Shown one piece after another: positions 9,292 through 16,359 of a stretch of DNA of 64,000 bases. The notes under the pieces were generated by a model. It had not been told where the DNA came from, did no database searches, and worked only from the letters and a program-made list of their open reading frames with translations. The DNA lies in assembly GCF_020711235.1 (NCBI RefSeq), contig NZ_JAJFAV010000004.1:62001-126000 (forward strand). The letters are read 5' to 3'. This DNA is from Hymenobacter sp. 15J16-1T3B (GTDB taxonomy: Bacteria > Bacteroidota > Bacteroidia > Cytophagales > Hymenobacteraceae). Numbering within the stretch: the stretch's first letter is position 1; each line of letters begins with the position of its first letter. A program made the translations under genes and the position numbers.

Positions 9292-10017
9292 CTACCGGAA
9301 ATGGGGGATTTTTTGGTGTTGCCAGCGGAGAATGTCGGCGCTCAAGGACAAGAGCAGCAAGTGGTTGTTGAGCGGCAGCTGATACGTCTGCTCCCGGTAC
9401 CGAAACTGGTTGATGTAGCGGGTCAGGCCCAGCTCGTAGCGCAGCTCCAGGCCAAACCGGCCGCCACGGACGCCCACCGCAGCCCGCCCCAGCGCCTGCA
9501 GGCGGCGCGGGGAAGCGGCCACCACATCGAGCAGCGCCTGCGTGCTGCCGATGCCGGATCGGTACGCGTCGTCGGCTTGGTTGTAGGCCAGGGCCGGGCC
9601 CGCGGCCACGTGCACCGGCCCATGGCCCAGGCGGGAGCCCACGAGCACGCCCGCATCGAGGCGGCGCAGCTGGCGGTAGAAATACGAAATGCCGCCCCAG
9701 CCGCCGTCAACGCTGGCCGTGACGTAGCTGTACCCCTTGGCCACCGTGCCCTGCACCTCCGGCTGCATGTACCAGCGCGAAGCGGGGCTGGTGAAGCGGG
9801 CGTAGAGGCCTGCCTGCCGCGTGAGCCGCTCCGGCCGCGCTTCGCGGTGATTGGTCAGACGCATGTTGGCCACGTCGACATCGGCCGTGGCCCAATGGGG
9901 CGTGAGCAAACCCAGGCCGGCGCGCAAGCCAACGGCGCTGAGGCGGTGCTGGCCCGCCACGGTGGCGGGCAGGGCCAATGCAGCCCACAATGCCAGCGGG
10001 CGGTAGCAATACCTCAT
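9292..10017 (-). CDS. Outer membrane beta-barrel protein (PorT-like)
   Basis: The 241-residue protein has an N-terminal signal (MRYCYRPLALWAALALPATVAG) followed by amphipathic strands separated by short turns (LSAVGLRAGLGLL, RWYMQPEVQGTV, LDAGVLVGSRLG, PVHVAAGPALAYN, RFGLELRYELGLTRY). This is the layout of eight-stranded PorT/OmpW-size barrels common in the phylum. The last strand (LLLLSLSADILRW) is followed by a short tail. No specific function can be assigned. Confidence 0.72.
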   Translation of the reverse strand: MRYCYRPLALWAALALPATVAGQHRLSAVGLRAGLGLLTPHWATADVDVANMRLTNHREARPERLTRQAGLYARFTSPASRWYMQPEVQGTVAKGYSYVTASVDGGWGGISYFYRQLRRLDAGVLVGSRLGHGPVHVAAGPALAYNQADDAYRSGIGSTQALLDVVAASPRRLQALGRAAVGVRGGRFGLELRYELGLTRYINQFRYREQTYQLPLNNHLLLLSLSADILRWQHQKIPHFR

Positions 10018-10104
10018 AACGGAATAGCAAATTTGTGGATTGGGCAGTGGCCCGCGCCTAGCTCAATAATCACTCCAGCGGCCCGACGGCCCAAGCGGCC
10101 GCCG

Positions 10105-10695
10105 TCAGAGGGCCCACTCCCCGGCCGTCAGCCGCGGCAGCAGCTGGCGCACGATGCGGTAGCTCAGGCCCCAGAGTTTATGCTCGCCGATGCGGATAAA
10201 CGACACCGGCGCGGGCCGGGGCCACTCGGGCAGCTGCCAGTGCTCGGTGGCGTGCCGGGCGGGGTCGAGCAGCTCGCTCAGGGGTACTTCCAGCACTTCC
10301 AGCACCTCGCGCTCCAGCCAGCGCCACACCGCCGGCCGGGTAATGCGCCCGAGGTAGGGCGTGACGCGGTAGCCGGTGGGCGTGCTCACGTAGGGGAGCT
10401 CGGCCAGCACCTGCACGGCCGTGCGCGGCAAATACACCTCTTCCTCGGCCTCGCGCAGGGCCGTGTCGAGTAGGCTGCTGTCGGTTGGGTCCTGCTTGCC
10501 GCCGGGAAAGGCCAGCTGCCCGCCGTGCACACCGAAGTTGCTGCGCACCAGCAGCACCAGGCGCAGCTGCCCGGCGTCGTCGCGGTACACGGGCACGAGC
10601 ACGGCGGCCTCGCGCAGCTGCGCGGCCGCGGGCGGCAGGGCCGATTCGTCGGGCGGTATCAGGCCGTCCACGACTGCAGCTCGATGACGTTGCAC
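10105..10695 (-). CDS. CoA pyrophosphatase-type Nudix hydrolase (NudL-like)
   Basis: The 196-residue protein carries the UPF0035/NudL signature ahead of the Nudix helix: LLVRSNFGVHGGQLAFPGGK (about 48-67), then the metal-binding REAEEEV (81-87). Family members split CoA and its derivatives to 3',5'-ADP and phosphopantetheine. The C-terminal part (YVSTPTGYRVTPYLGRI) also fits. The start used is a GTG that overlaps the upstream VOC gene by 37 bases; a second GTG at 10671 would shorten this overlap. Both genes are on the minus strand and probably cotranscribed. Confidence 0.88.
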   Translation of the reverse strand: MQRHRAAVVDGLIPPDESALPPAAAQLREAAVLVPVYRDDAGQLRLVLLVRSNFGVHGGQLAFPGGKQDPTDSSLLDTALREAEEEVYLPRTAVQVLAELPYVSTPTGYRVTPYLGRITRPAVWRWLEREVLEVLEVPLSELLDPARHATEHWQLPEWPRPAPVSFIRIGEHKLWGLSYRIVRQLLPRLTAGEWAL

Positions 10696-11186
10696 TCCGG
10701 GTCGGCCACGTAGGCCCAGGTAATGGCGCGGCCCAGCGGCGTCATCTGCGTGACGACCTCGCCCAGGGCCGAGCCGCCCTCCGCCAGCACCACGGCGCGG
10801 GCCGCGGCCACGTCGGCCACCTCGAAGGCAATGTGGCCGAAACCGGGGCGGTTTGGGGCGGTGCGGGCGCGGTTGGTCAGCGGGTCGTAGCCGAAGATTT
10901 CCAGCGTGGGGCCGCCGGGGCCGTGGCCGGGCAGGCGCAGGTGCACGCCCCGTTGCCGGGTGCCGCGCTGCGCGCCCGAGTGCAGGGCTTCGTCGGTGTA
11001 GTCGCGCTGGGGCAGGGTACGTTCGCAGCCAAACACGCGCTCGTAGAAGTCGGCCAGGGCTTCCCAGTCTTCGGCGGTGAGGTTGGTGTGGGCGTAACGG
11101 GCGGAGAGTAAGGGCGGCGTTTCCACTAATGCGTCGGGTGTTGCGGGGTACGGCGGATATTCGGAACGAACGGGCAATATACCCAT
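10659..11186 (-). CDS. VOC family protein with N-terminal extension
   Basis: This 175-residue protein is a single VOC domain: opening strand ARYAHTNLTAEDWEALADFY, core FGCERTLP, central GPTLEIFGYDP, second module GFGHIAFEVADVAAA and closing VADPECNVIELQSW. The residues preceding the domain (MGILPVRSEYPPYPATPDAL) are not typical, and a GTG just before ETPPLLSARY could be the true start. The function is open (lyase, dioxygenase or resistance-type). Its 3' end overlaps the CoA pyrophosphatase gene. Confidence 0.83.
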   Translation of the reverse strand: MGILPVRSEYPPYPATPDALVETPPLLSARYAHTNLTAEDWEALADFYERVFGCERTLPQRDYTDEALHSGAQRGTRQRGVHLRLPGHGPGGPTLEIFGYDPLTNRARTAPNRPGFGHIAFEVADVAAARAVVLAEGGSALGEVVTQMTPLGRAITWAYVADPECNVIELQSWTA

Positions 11187-11244
11187 TGCGCCGAACCCCG
11201 GCCGAACAATTTTGCCCCGGTACTGGAGCGGCGGCGGCGCGCGG

Positions 11245-11973
11245 TCAGCGTACCCCGTAGTCGCCGGCTGCGTCGGTGGGCGGCAGGGTGCGGTGCTGCT
11301 CGAAGTAGCGGTACACCGGCGCCAACGTCTGCCAGAAGGCGTAGTGCGGGCTGTGCCAGTGCGCGTCGAGGTCGGTGGCCGTCAGCTCAAACGGGAAGAT
11401 GTGCACCGGAATGTCGGCCTGCCCGGCGGCGCGGGCTTCTACGGCCAGCACGTACAGCTCCTCGATGTAGGCATCGGTGATGGGCAGGCAGCCGATGGTG
11501 ACGTCGGAGCCGTGGATGAAGATGTCGCCGCCGGGGTCGGCCTCGCCGCGGGCGCGGTCGGTGGCGTTGGGGTAGTCGAGGCCCAGGGAGAGGTGGTACA
11601 GGCTGTTGGGGTTGTAGCGGTCGATGCGGTAGCAGCCCTCGGGCACCTGCCCGTCGCCGGCGCGCAGCTTGGGCCCGAGCGTGCCCGAGGTGCCGGCAAT
11701 GGCGTAGCGGCGCAGCAGCTGGTAGCGGCCTTGTCCGCGGTTGCGGGCCCACACTTCCACGCGCCGGCCCACCTTAAAGGCGCGCAGGTACAGCTCCAGC
11801 TGGTCGGCGGCGAGGTGGCGGCGCTGCAGGTCGGTTTGCAGGGCGCTCCAGCGGGCGGCGTAGGCCGTGCGCACCCGCGGGAAGCGTTGCTGGGTCAGGC
11901 GGAACGTGGCATCGGTGGGCTCGGGCCCGAGGCCCAACAGCAGGGGCCAAAACAGCAATAACAGGGCGCGCAT
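11245..11973 (-). CDS. YafK-like L,D-transpeptidase-fold (YkuD) protein
   Basis: The 242-residue exported protein (N-terminal hydrophobic segment MRALLLLFWPLLLGLG) has a YkuD catalytic core: FIHGSDVTIGCLPITD with His154 and Cys162, preceded by VPEGCYRI. The spacing (IHG, five residues, GC) resembles E. coli YafK/DpaA, which cleaves peptidoglycan-lipoprotein links, more than classical 3-3 cross-linking enzymes. It should therefore act on peptidoglycan peptides in the periplasm. The C-terminal region (about 195-242) is a helical extension. Stands alone between the VOC/Nudix pair and a divergent membrane protein gene. Confidence 0.87.
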   Translation of the reverse strand: MRALLLLFWPLLLGLGPEPTDATFRLTQQRFPRVRTAYAARWSALQTDLQRRHLAADQLELYLRAFKVGRRVEVWARNRGQGRYQLLRRYAIAGTSGTLGPKLRAGDGQVPEGCYRIDRYNPNSLYHLSLGLDYPNATDRARGEADPGGDIFIHGSDVTIGCLPITDAYIEELYVLAVEARAAGQADIPVHIFPFELTATDLDAHWHSPHYAFWQTLAPVYRYFEQHRTLPPTDAAGDYGVR

Positions 11974-12157
11974 GCGGCGACAGAGAATGACAATACGCCG
12001 CCTTAACGGTGGAGCAGAAGCGCAAATTATGCAAGCAACGGAACATAGACTAATTCAAGAACCGCGAGAACGAAACCTTGGCCCGGGAAATAATTTGTTG
12101 CACTCACCGCCGTTACTTCAACCCGCTGATTCGTACCCACAACCATCTTTCCGCTCT

Positions 12158-12712
12158 ATGGCTTCTTCCGTTTCTGCCCCGGCCGCGCACCGGCGCCCCG
12201 GCTCCACGCAGGCCATGCTGCAGCGCTACGCCCCGGTGGCCCGCTACGTCAACTACGCCCTGCTGGCCTTCTGCTTGCTGCTGGCGCTGGACTGGGCCCT
12301 GCCCGTGCGCCGCTACGAAAACGAGGCCGTGCTCAGCCGCCTGGTGGTGATGACCTCGTCGTCGGCTTCCGACCCGCGCATGGCCTACGACATCGTCACG
12401 CCTCACGCCAAGTTTCGCATCCCCAGCGAGCAGGGCGCCCGCGTGCGCGACGAGGACCGCGTGACGGTGTGGATTACCCCGCTGTTGGGCGTGGTGCGGC
12501 AGGTCAGCTCCCCCGCTTCGCCCGAAGGCGCTACGCCGTTTCGGCCCGCCAATGGCACCATCTACGGCCCGTTTGCGCTGGCGCCCCTGCTCTTGCTGGT
12601 GGTGGCGCTGGTGGGCGCCTGGCCGCGCCGCACGCCCGAAACGCGCATGAACACGGCCGTGGCCGGGGCAGTGCTGGCCCTGGTCACGCTGGGCATCCTG
12701 ATTTGGGTATAA
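12158..12712 (+). CDS. Hypothetical membrane protein
   Basis: The 184-residue protein starts at ATG 12158 (MASSVSAPAAHRRPG). It has a first membrane segment at about 32-50 (YVNYALLAFCLLLALDWAL), a soluble central domain with VVMTSSSASDP and FRIPSEQGARV, and two C-terminal membrane segments (ALAPLLLLVVALVGAW; VAGAVLALVTLGILIWV). The layout is that of a small inner-membrane protein with one extracytoplasmic domain. I do not recognise the family. It is followed by a repeat-rich gap. Confidence 0.7.
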   Translation: MASSVSAPAAHRRPGSTQAMLQRYAPVARYVNYALLAFCLLLALDWALPVRRYENEAVLSRLVVMTSSSASDPRMAYDIVTPHAKFRIPSEQGARVRDEDRVTVWITPLLGVVRQVSSPASPEGATPFRPANGTIYGPFALAPLLLLVVALVGAWPRRTPETRMNTAVAGAVLALVTLGILIWV

Positions 12713-12774
12713 ACGTATCGGCTCAACAGGCCGCGCCCTGCGTAGCAGGACAGCGCTGATAAACGAAAGAACCT

Positions 12775-12996
12775 CATGCTGAGCCTGTCGAGGCAGCTCT
12801 CCCGCTTCGCCTGCTCCTCTCGGTCGTCATTCCGAGCGAAGTCGAGACATCTCGCGTGCTGGCGTCAGCTACTATTTTTTCGTTGGGTTACTATTGGATG
12901 TCAGCACGCGAGATGTCTCGGCAAGCTCGACATGACGTTCTTGTTTAATGCCGATCAACGAAGCGGTAGAGCTGCTTCGACAGGCTCAGTATGACG
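12775..12996. repeat. Nested palindromic elements (family C arms around a family B element)
   Basis: The outer arms 12775-12809 (CATGCTGAGCCTGTCGAGGC ... CCCGCTTCG) and 12959-12996 (CGAAGCGG ... GCTCAGTATGACG) are inverted repeats of family C. Between them sits a complete family B element with arms 12825-12861 (CGTCATTCCGAGCGAAGTCG ... ATCTCGCGTGCTG) and 12902-12937. The nesting suggests one element inserted into another. The 311-base gap 12713-13023 holds nothing else that I can support. Confidence 0.82.
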
Positions 12997-13023
12997 TGCA
13001 TGTATTAGTCCAACTGACGCCGC

Positions 13024-13815
13024 TTAGCCGATGCTGCGAATCACGCCGCCGTCGACGCGCACGGAGGCCCCGTTGGTGGCGGCGGCCAGCGGGCTGGCCA
13101 GGTAGGTCACCATCGTCGCAATTTCGTCGGTGGTGATGAAGCGCTTGAGCAGGGAGGAGGGGCGGGCGTGGGCGAAGAAGTCCCGTTCGGCTTCCTCGCG
13201 GGTCTGGCCTTCGGCGGCCAGCTTGCCGATGAATTCCTCCACGCCTTCGGAGGCGGTGGGGCCGGGCAGCACCGAGTTGACCGTCACGCCCGTGCCGGTG
13301 GTCAGCTCGGCCAGGCCGCGGGCCACGGCCAGCTGGGCCGTTTTGGTGGTGCCGTAGTGAATCATTTCGGCCGGAATCTGCAGGCCCGATTCGCTGGAGA
13401 TGAAAATGATGCGGCCCCAGTTGCGCTGCAGCATGGGCGGAAAGTACTGGCGCGCGAGGCGCACGCCGCTGAGCACGTTCACCTCGAAAAAGCGCAGCCA
13501 GTCCTCGTCGGGAATGTCGGCAAAGGGTTTGGGCTCGAAAATGCCCACGTTGTTGACCAGAATATCGACCGTGGGCACCTCGCGCAGCAGACGCTGCACT
13601 TCGTCGGCCCGCCCAAAATCGACGGCTACGCCGCGCACGCGGGCCCCGGGCGTCTCGGCCAGGATGGCGGCGCGGGCCTGCTCAATACGGGCTTCGGTGC
13701 GGCCGGTGAGGATGACCTGGGCGCCCTCGGCGGCCAGGCGCTTGGCAATGGCCAGGCCGATGCCGCCGGTGGAGCCCGTGACCAGGGCCGTTTTATCGGT
13801 GAGTTGTAAGTCCAT
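13024..13815 (-). CDS. SDR family oxidoreductase
   Basis: The 263-residue short-chain dehydrogenase has a Rossmann glycine motif TGSTGGIG (13-20), NNVG at 88-91 (classical NNAG), the catalytic Ser141, Tyr154 and Lys158 (HYGTTK), and a PGPT motif after the active site. Only the frame from ATG 13815 fits the family N-terminus (MDLQLTDKTALVTG). The ~250-residue size and C-terminal VDGG are classical. It resembles 3-oxoacyl-ACP reductase-like SDRs, but the substrate is not determined. The gene is convergent with the repeat-rich gap downstream. Confidence 0.9.
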   Translation of the reverse strand: MDLQLTDKTALVTGSTGGIGLAIAKRLAAEGAQVILTGRTEARIEQARAAILAETPGARVRGVAVDFGRADEVQRLLREVPTVDILVNNVGIFEPKPFADIPDEDWLRFFEVNVLSGVRLARQYFPPMLQRNWGRIIFISSESGLQIPAEMIHYGTTKTAQLAVARGLAELTTGTGVTVNSVLPGPTASEGVEEFIGKLAAEGQTREEAERDFFAHARPSSLLKRFITTDEIATMVTYLASPLAAATNGASVRVDGGVIRSIG

Positions 13816-14031
13816 GCGAAAACAAAGCGGGGTAGATGAAACTTCCTGCCTAAACCGCCCGGCGACGGGTTTGTCTGGCCCGCGGCGAAAAAACCGCGGT
13901 GGGCGGTGGGCCGTACGCTGCCGTCGAGCAACTTGCGACGGCGCTGCCGCGGCCTGCGGCTGGGCGGCGCAAAGCTTTTCGGGCCGGCTGCGTATGCAGG
14001 GCCAAGTACGCCTTAACCCCTTCCGTCTGCC

Positions 14032-14517
14032 ATGTCCTTTTCCTCTGCCCGCCCCGAAGACCTGCTCATCGACGCTGCCCGCCGCGGCGACGTGGCCTAC
14101 ATCCGCGAACTGCTGGCCGCCGGCGTCGACGTAAACACCCAGAACGGCAAGGGCTTCACCCCGCTCATCATTGCCACCTACGACGACCAGCTCGACGCCA
14201 CCCGCGTGCTGCTGGAAGCCGGCGCCGACGTGAACGTGCAGGACGTGAGCGGCAACACGGCCCTGATGGGCGTCTCGTTCAAGGGCTACGCGGAGGTAGC
14301 CCGGCTGCTCATCCAGCACGGCGCCGACCTAAACCTGCAAAACGGCAACGGCGGCACCGCGCTCATGTTTGCCACCCTCTTCGGCCGCCACAACATCGTG
14401 CCCATCCTGCTTGAAGCCGGCGCCGACACCAGCATCCGCGACGTGCGCGGCCTTTCGGCCCGCGACCTGGCCATTCAACAGGGCAACGACGTGGCCCTGC
14501 AGCTGCTGCCGGCTTAG
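14032..14517 (+). CDS. Ankyrin repeat protein
   Basis: The 161-residue protein is almost wholly ankyrin repeats: four units with the GxTPL/GNTAL starts and LLEAGADVN turns (DLLIDAARRGDVAYIRELL; GFTPLIIATYDDQ; GNTALMGVSFKGY; GTALMFATLFGRH). It has no signal peptide, so it is cytoplasmic, and probably acts by protein binding. An alpha/beta hydrolase gene begins 42 bases downstream on the same strand, so the two may form an operon. The partner is unknown. Confidence 0.93.
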   Translation: MSFSSARPEDLLIDAARRGDVAYIRELLAAGVDVNTQNGKGFTPLIIATYDDQLDATRVLLEAGADVNVQDVSGNTALMGVSFKGYAEVARLLIQHGADLNLQNGNGGTALMFATLFGRHNIVPILLEAGADTSIRDVRGLSARDLAIQQGNDVALQLLPA

Positions 14518-14559
14518 CCGGCCCGGCATAGATTTCAGGTGCCCGATTTTCCGAACCGC

Positions 14560-15531
14560 ATGCCGTCTGCCGCCCCCGCCTACACGCCCGACATCCTCGG
14601 CCCCGATTTCGAGCAGCTGCGCCTGGAGCAGCCCGCCGACTACGAGGGCGCGGTGGTGAGCACGCTGGTGCGCCACCGGCCCGCCGCCGCGCCCGCCACG
14701 CGCCGGGCAGTGCTCTACGTGCACGGGTTCACCGACTATTTTTTTCAGCGCGAGCTGGCCGAGCAGTGGACGGCCCACGGCTACCGCTTCTACGCCCTCG
14801 ACCTGCGCAAGTACGGCCGCTCCCTGCTGCCGCACCAGCGCCCCAACAACGTGCGCGACTTGCGCGAGTATTTCGCCGACCTCGACGCGGCCCGCGCCAT
14901 CATGCAGGCCGAGGGCGCCGCGCTGCTGGTGCTCAACGGCCATTCCACCGGCGGGCTCATCAGCGCCTTGCACGCGGCGGCGCACCCCGGCGCCTGGGCG
15001 GCGTTGGTGCTCAACAGCCCGTTTCTGGAAATGAACCAGCCGCGCTGGCTGCGCGAAGGCGTGCTGCCGCTGGTGGTGCGCCTGGGCCACCGCTGGCCCG
15101 ATTTGCCGGTGCAAGCCAACCTGCCCTTCGGCTACGGGGAAAGCCTGCACCGGCACTACCACGGCGAGTGGGACTACAACCTGGACTGGAAACCGCGCCG
15201 GGTATTCAACGTCAACGCCGGCTGGCTGCGCGCCATCCGCCGCGGGCACCGGCAGGTGGCGCAGGGCCTGGGCATCACGGCGCCGGTGCTGGTGCTGCAC
15301 TCGGCCCGCACGGTGCAGCACTACCACCCCTTCAACGAGGAGTACTTCCAGGCCGACGGCGTGCTGAACGTAACGAACATCCGCGACCTAGCCCCGCGCC
15401 TCGGCCCGCGGGTGACGGTCGAAACCATCGAAGGCGGCATGCACGATTTGGTGCTTTCGCGCCCCGCCGTGCGGGCCGAGGTCTACCAGCGCGTGTTCGA
15501 GTGGCTGGCCAAGACCTTGCCCGGGGCTTGA
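14560..15531 (+). CDS. Alpha/beta hydrolase (monoacylglycerol lipase-like, S33 fold)
   Basis: The 323-residue enzyme has LYVHGFTDYF as oxyanion strand, the FYALDLRKYGRS loop, and the nucleophile elbow GHSTGG (Ser129 from the ATG at 14560). A late EGGMHDL supplies the His. The pattern is that of lysophospholipase/monoacylglycerol lipase-like serine hydrolases. A GTG seven codons earlier (14539) is an alternative start. No signal peptide is present, so it is likely cytoplasmic. It is downstream of, and probably cotranscribed with, the ankyrin gene. The natural ester is unknown. Confidence 0.88.
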   Translation: MPSAAPAYTPDILGPDFEQLRLEQPADYEGAVVSTLVRHRPAAAPATRRAVLYVHGFTDYFFQRELAEQWTAHGYRFYALDLRKYGRSLLPHQRPNNVRDLREYFADLDAARAIMQAEGAALLVLNGHSTGGLISALHAAAHPGAWAALVLNSPFLEMNQPRWLREGVLPLVVRLGHRWPDLPVQANLPFGYGESLHRHYHGEWDYNLDWKPRRVFNVNAGWLRAIRRGHRQVAQGLGITAPVLVLHSARTVQHYHPFNEEYFQADGVLNVTNIRDLAPRLGPRVTVETIEGGMHDLVLSRPAVRAEVYQRVFEWLAKTLPGA

Positions 15532-15549
15532 GGCCGGCGCGGGCCGGGG

Positions 15550-16281
15550 CTAGCGCAGCTGCCCCAGGTCCAGCGTTTCGCCGGCTTGCAGGGCGTGCAC
15601 AGTCACGCCATCCGCGGGCGCGAGGTGGGCGCGCAGCTGCTCGGGCGTGCCGGTGAGGGCGGGGTAGGTGCCGTAGTGAAAGGGTACCACGTGCGGGGTG
15701 CGCAGCAGGCGGGCGGCGTGGGCCGCTTCCCGCGGGCCCATGGTGTACCGGTCGCCGATGGGCAGCAGGGCCACGGTGGGCTGGTAAAGGTCGGCCAGCA
15801 GGCGCATGTCGCCGAAGAGGGCGGTGTCGCCGGCGGCGTACACCACGGCACCGTCGGAAAAGGTGAGCACGAAGCCCACGCCCTCGTGTGCGAAGCCCGC
15901 GGTGCCGTCGGGCAGGTCGATGTGGGCGCCGTGGAAGGCCAGCGTCATGGTCACGCGCACGCCGAACGCATCTAGGGAGCCGCCCTTGTTCATCGGCTCA
16001 AACTGGGTGGTGGGCACGCCCTGCTCGTAGAGGTAGAAGCGCACCTGCGGCTGGGCAATGCAGCGGGCGCCGGTGCGGGCCAGCAGCCCCGGCAGCTCGG
16101 GGTCGAAGTGGTCGTCGTGGCCGTGGGTGACGAGCACCACGTCGGCCTGCTCCGGCTGCCAGAGGTGCGCCGGCACGAAGGGGTTGTTGGTAAACCACGG
16201 GTCGATGAGCAGGACGCGGCCCTCGGGCGAGGTGAGACGAAACGCGGCGTGGCCGAGAAACTGCAGCTGGGTGGCGGGCAT
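15550..16281 (-). CDS. Metal-dependent hydrolase, MBL fold (UlaG/UPF0173-like)
   Basis: The 243-residue protein has the metallo-beta-lactamase motif THGHDDHFD (His53, His55, Asp57, His58), an N-terminal LGHAAFRLTS strand typical of UlaG/UPF0173 proteins, a later YAAGDTALFGDM motif, and PFHYGTYP near the end. It binds two metals and hydrolyses an ester, lactone or phosphodiester; the substrate is unknown. ATG 16281 gives the family N-terminus (MPATQLQFLGH); a longer in-frame start would add an atypical segment. It lies just downstream of the AsmA-like gene on the same strand. Confidence 0.9.
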   Translation of the reverse strand: MPATQLQFLGHAAFRLTSPEGRVLLIDPWFTNNPFVPAHLWQPEQADVVLVTHGHDDHFDPELPGLLARTGARCIAQPQVRFYLYEQGVPTTQFEPMNKGGSLDAFGVRVTMTLAFHGAHIDLPDGTAGFAHEGVGFVLTFSDGAVVYAAGDTALFGDMRLLADLYQPTVALLPIGDRYTMGPREAAHAARLLRTPHVVPFHYGTYPALTGTPEQLRAHLAPADGVTVHALQAGETLDLGQLR

Positions 16282-16359
16282 GGGCAAAACGGGCTGGACG
16301 AGGCCGCGAAGGTAACAGCACTGGCCGGGAGCTAACCGCCGCTCAGCCGAGTCGACCAA

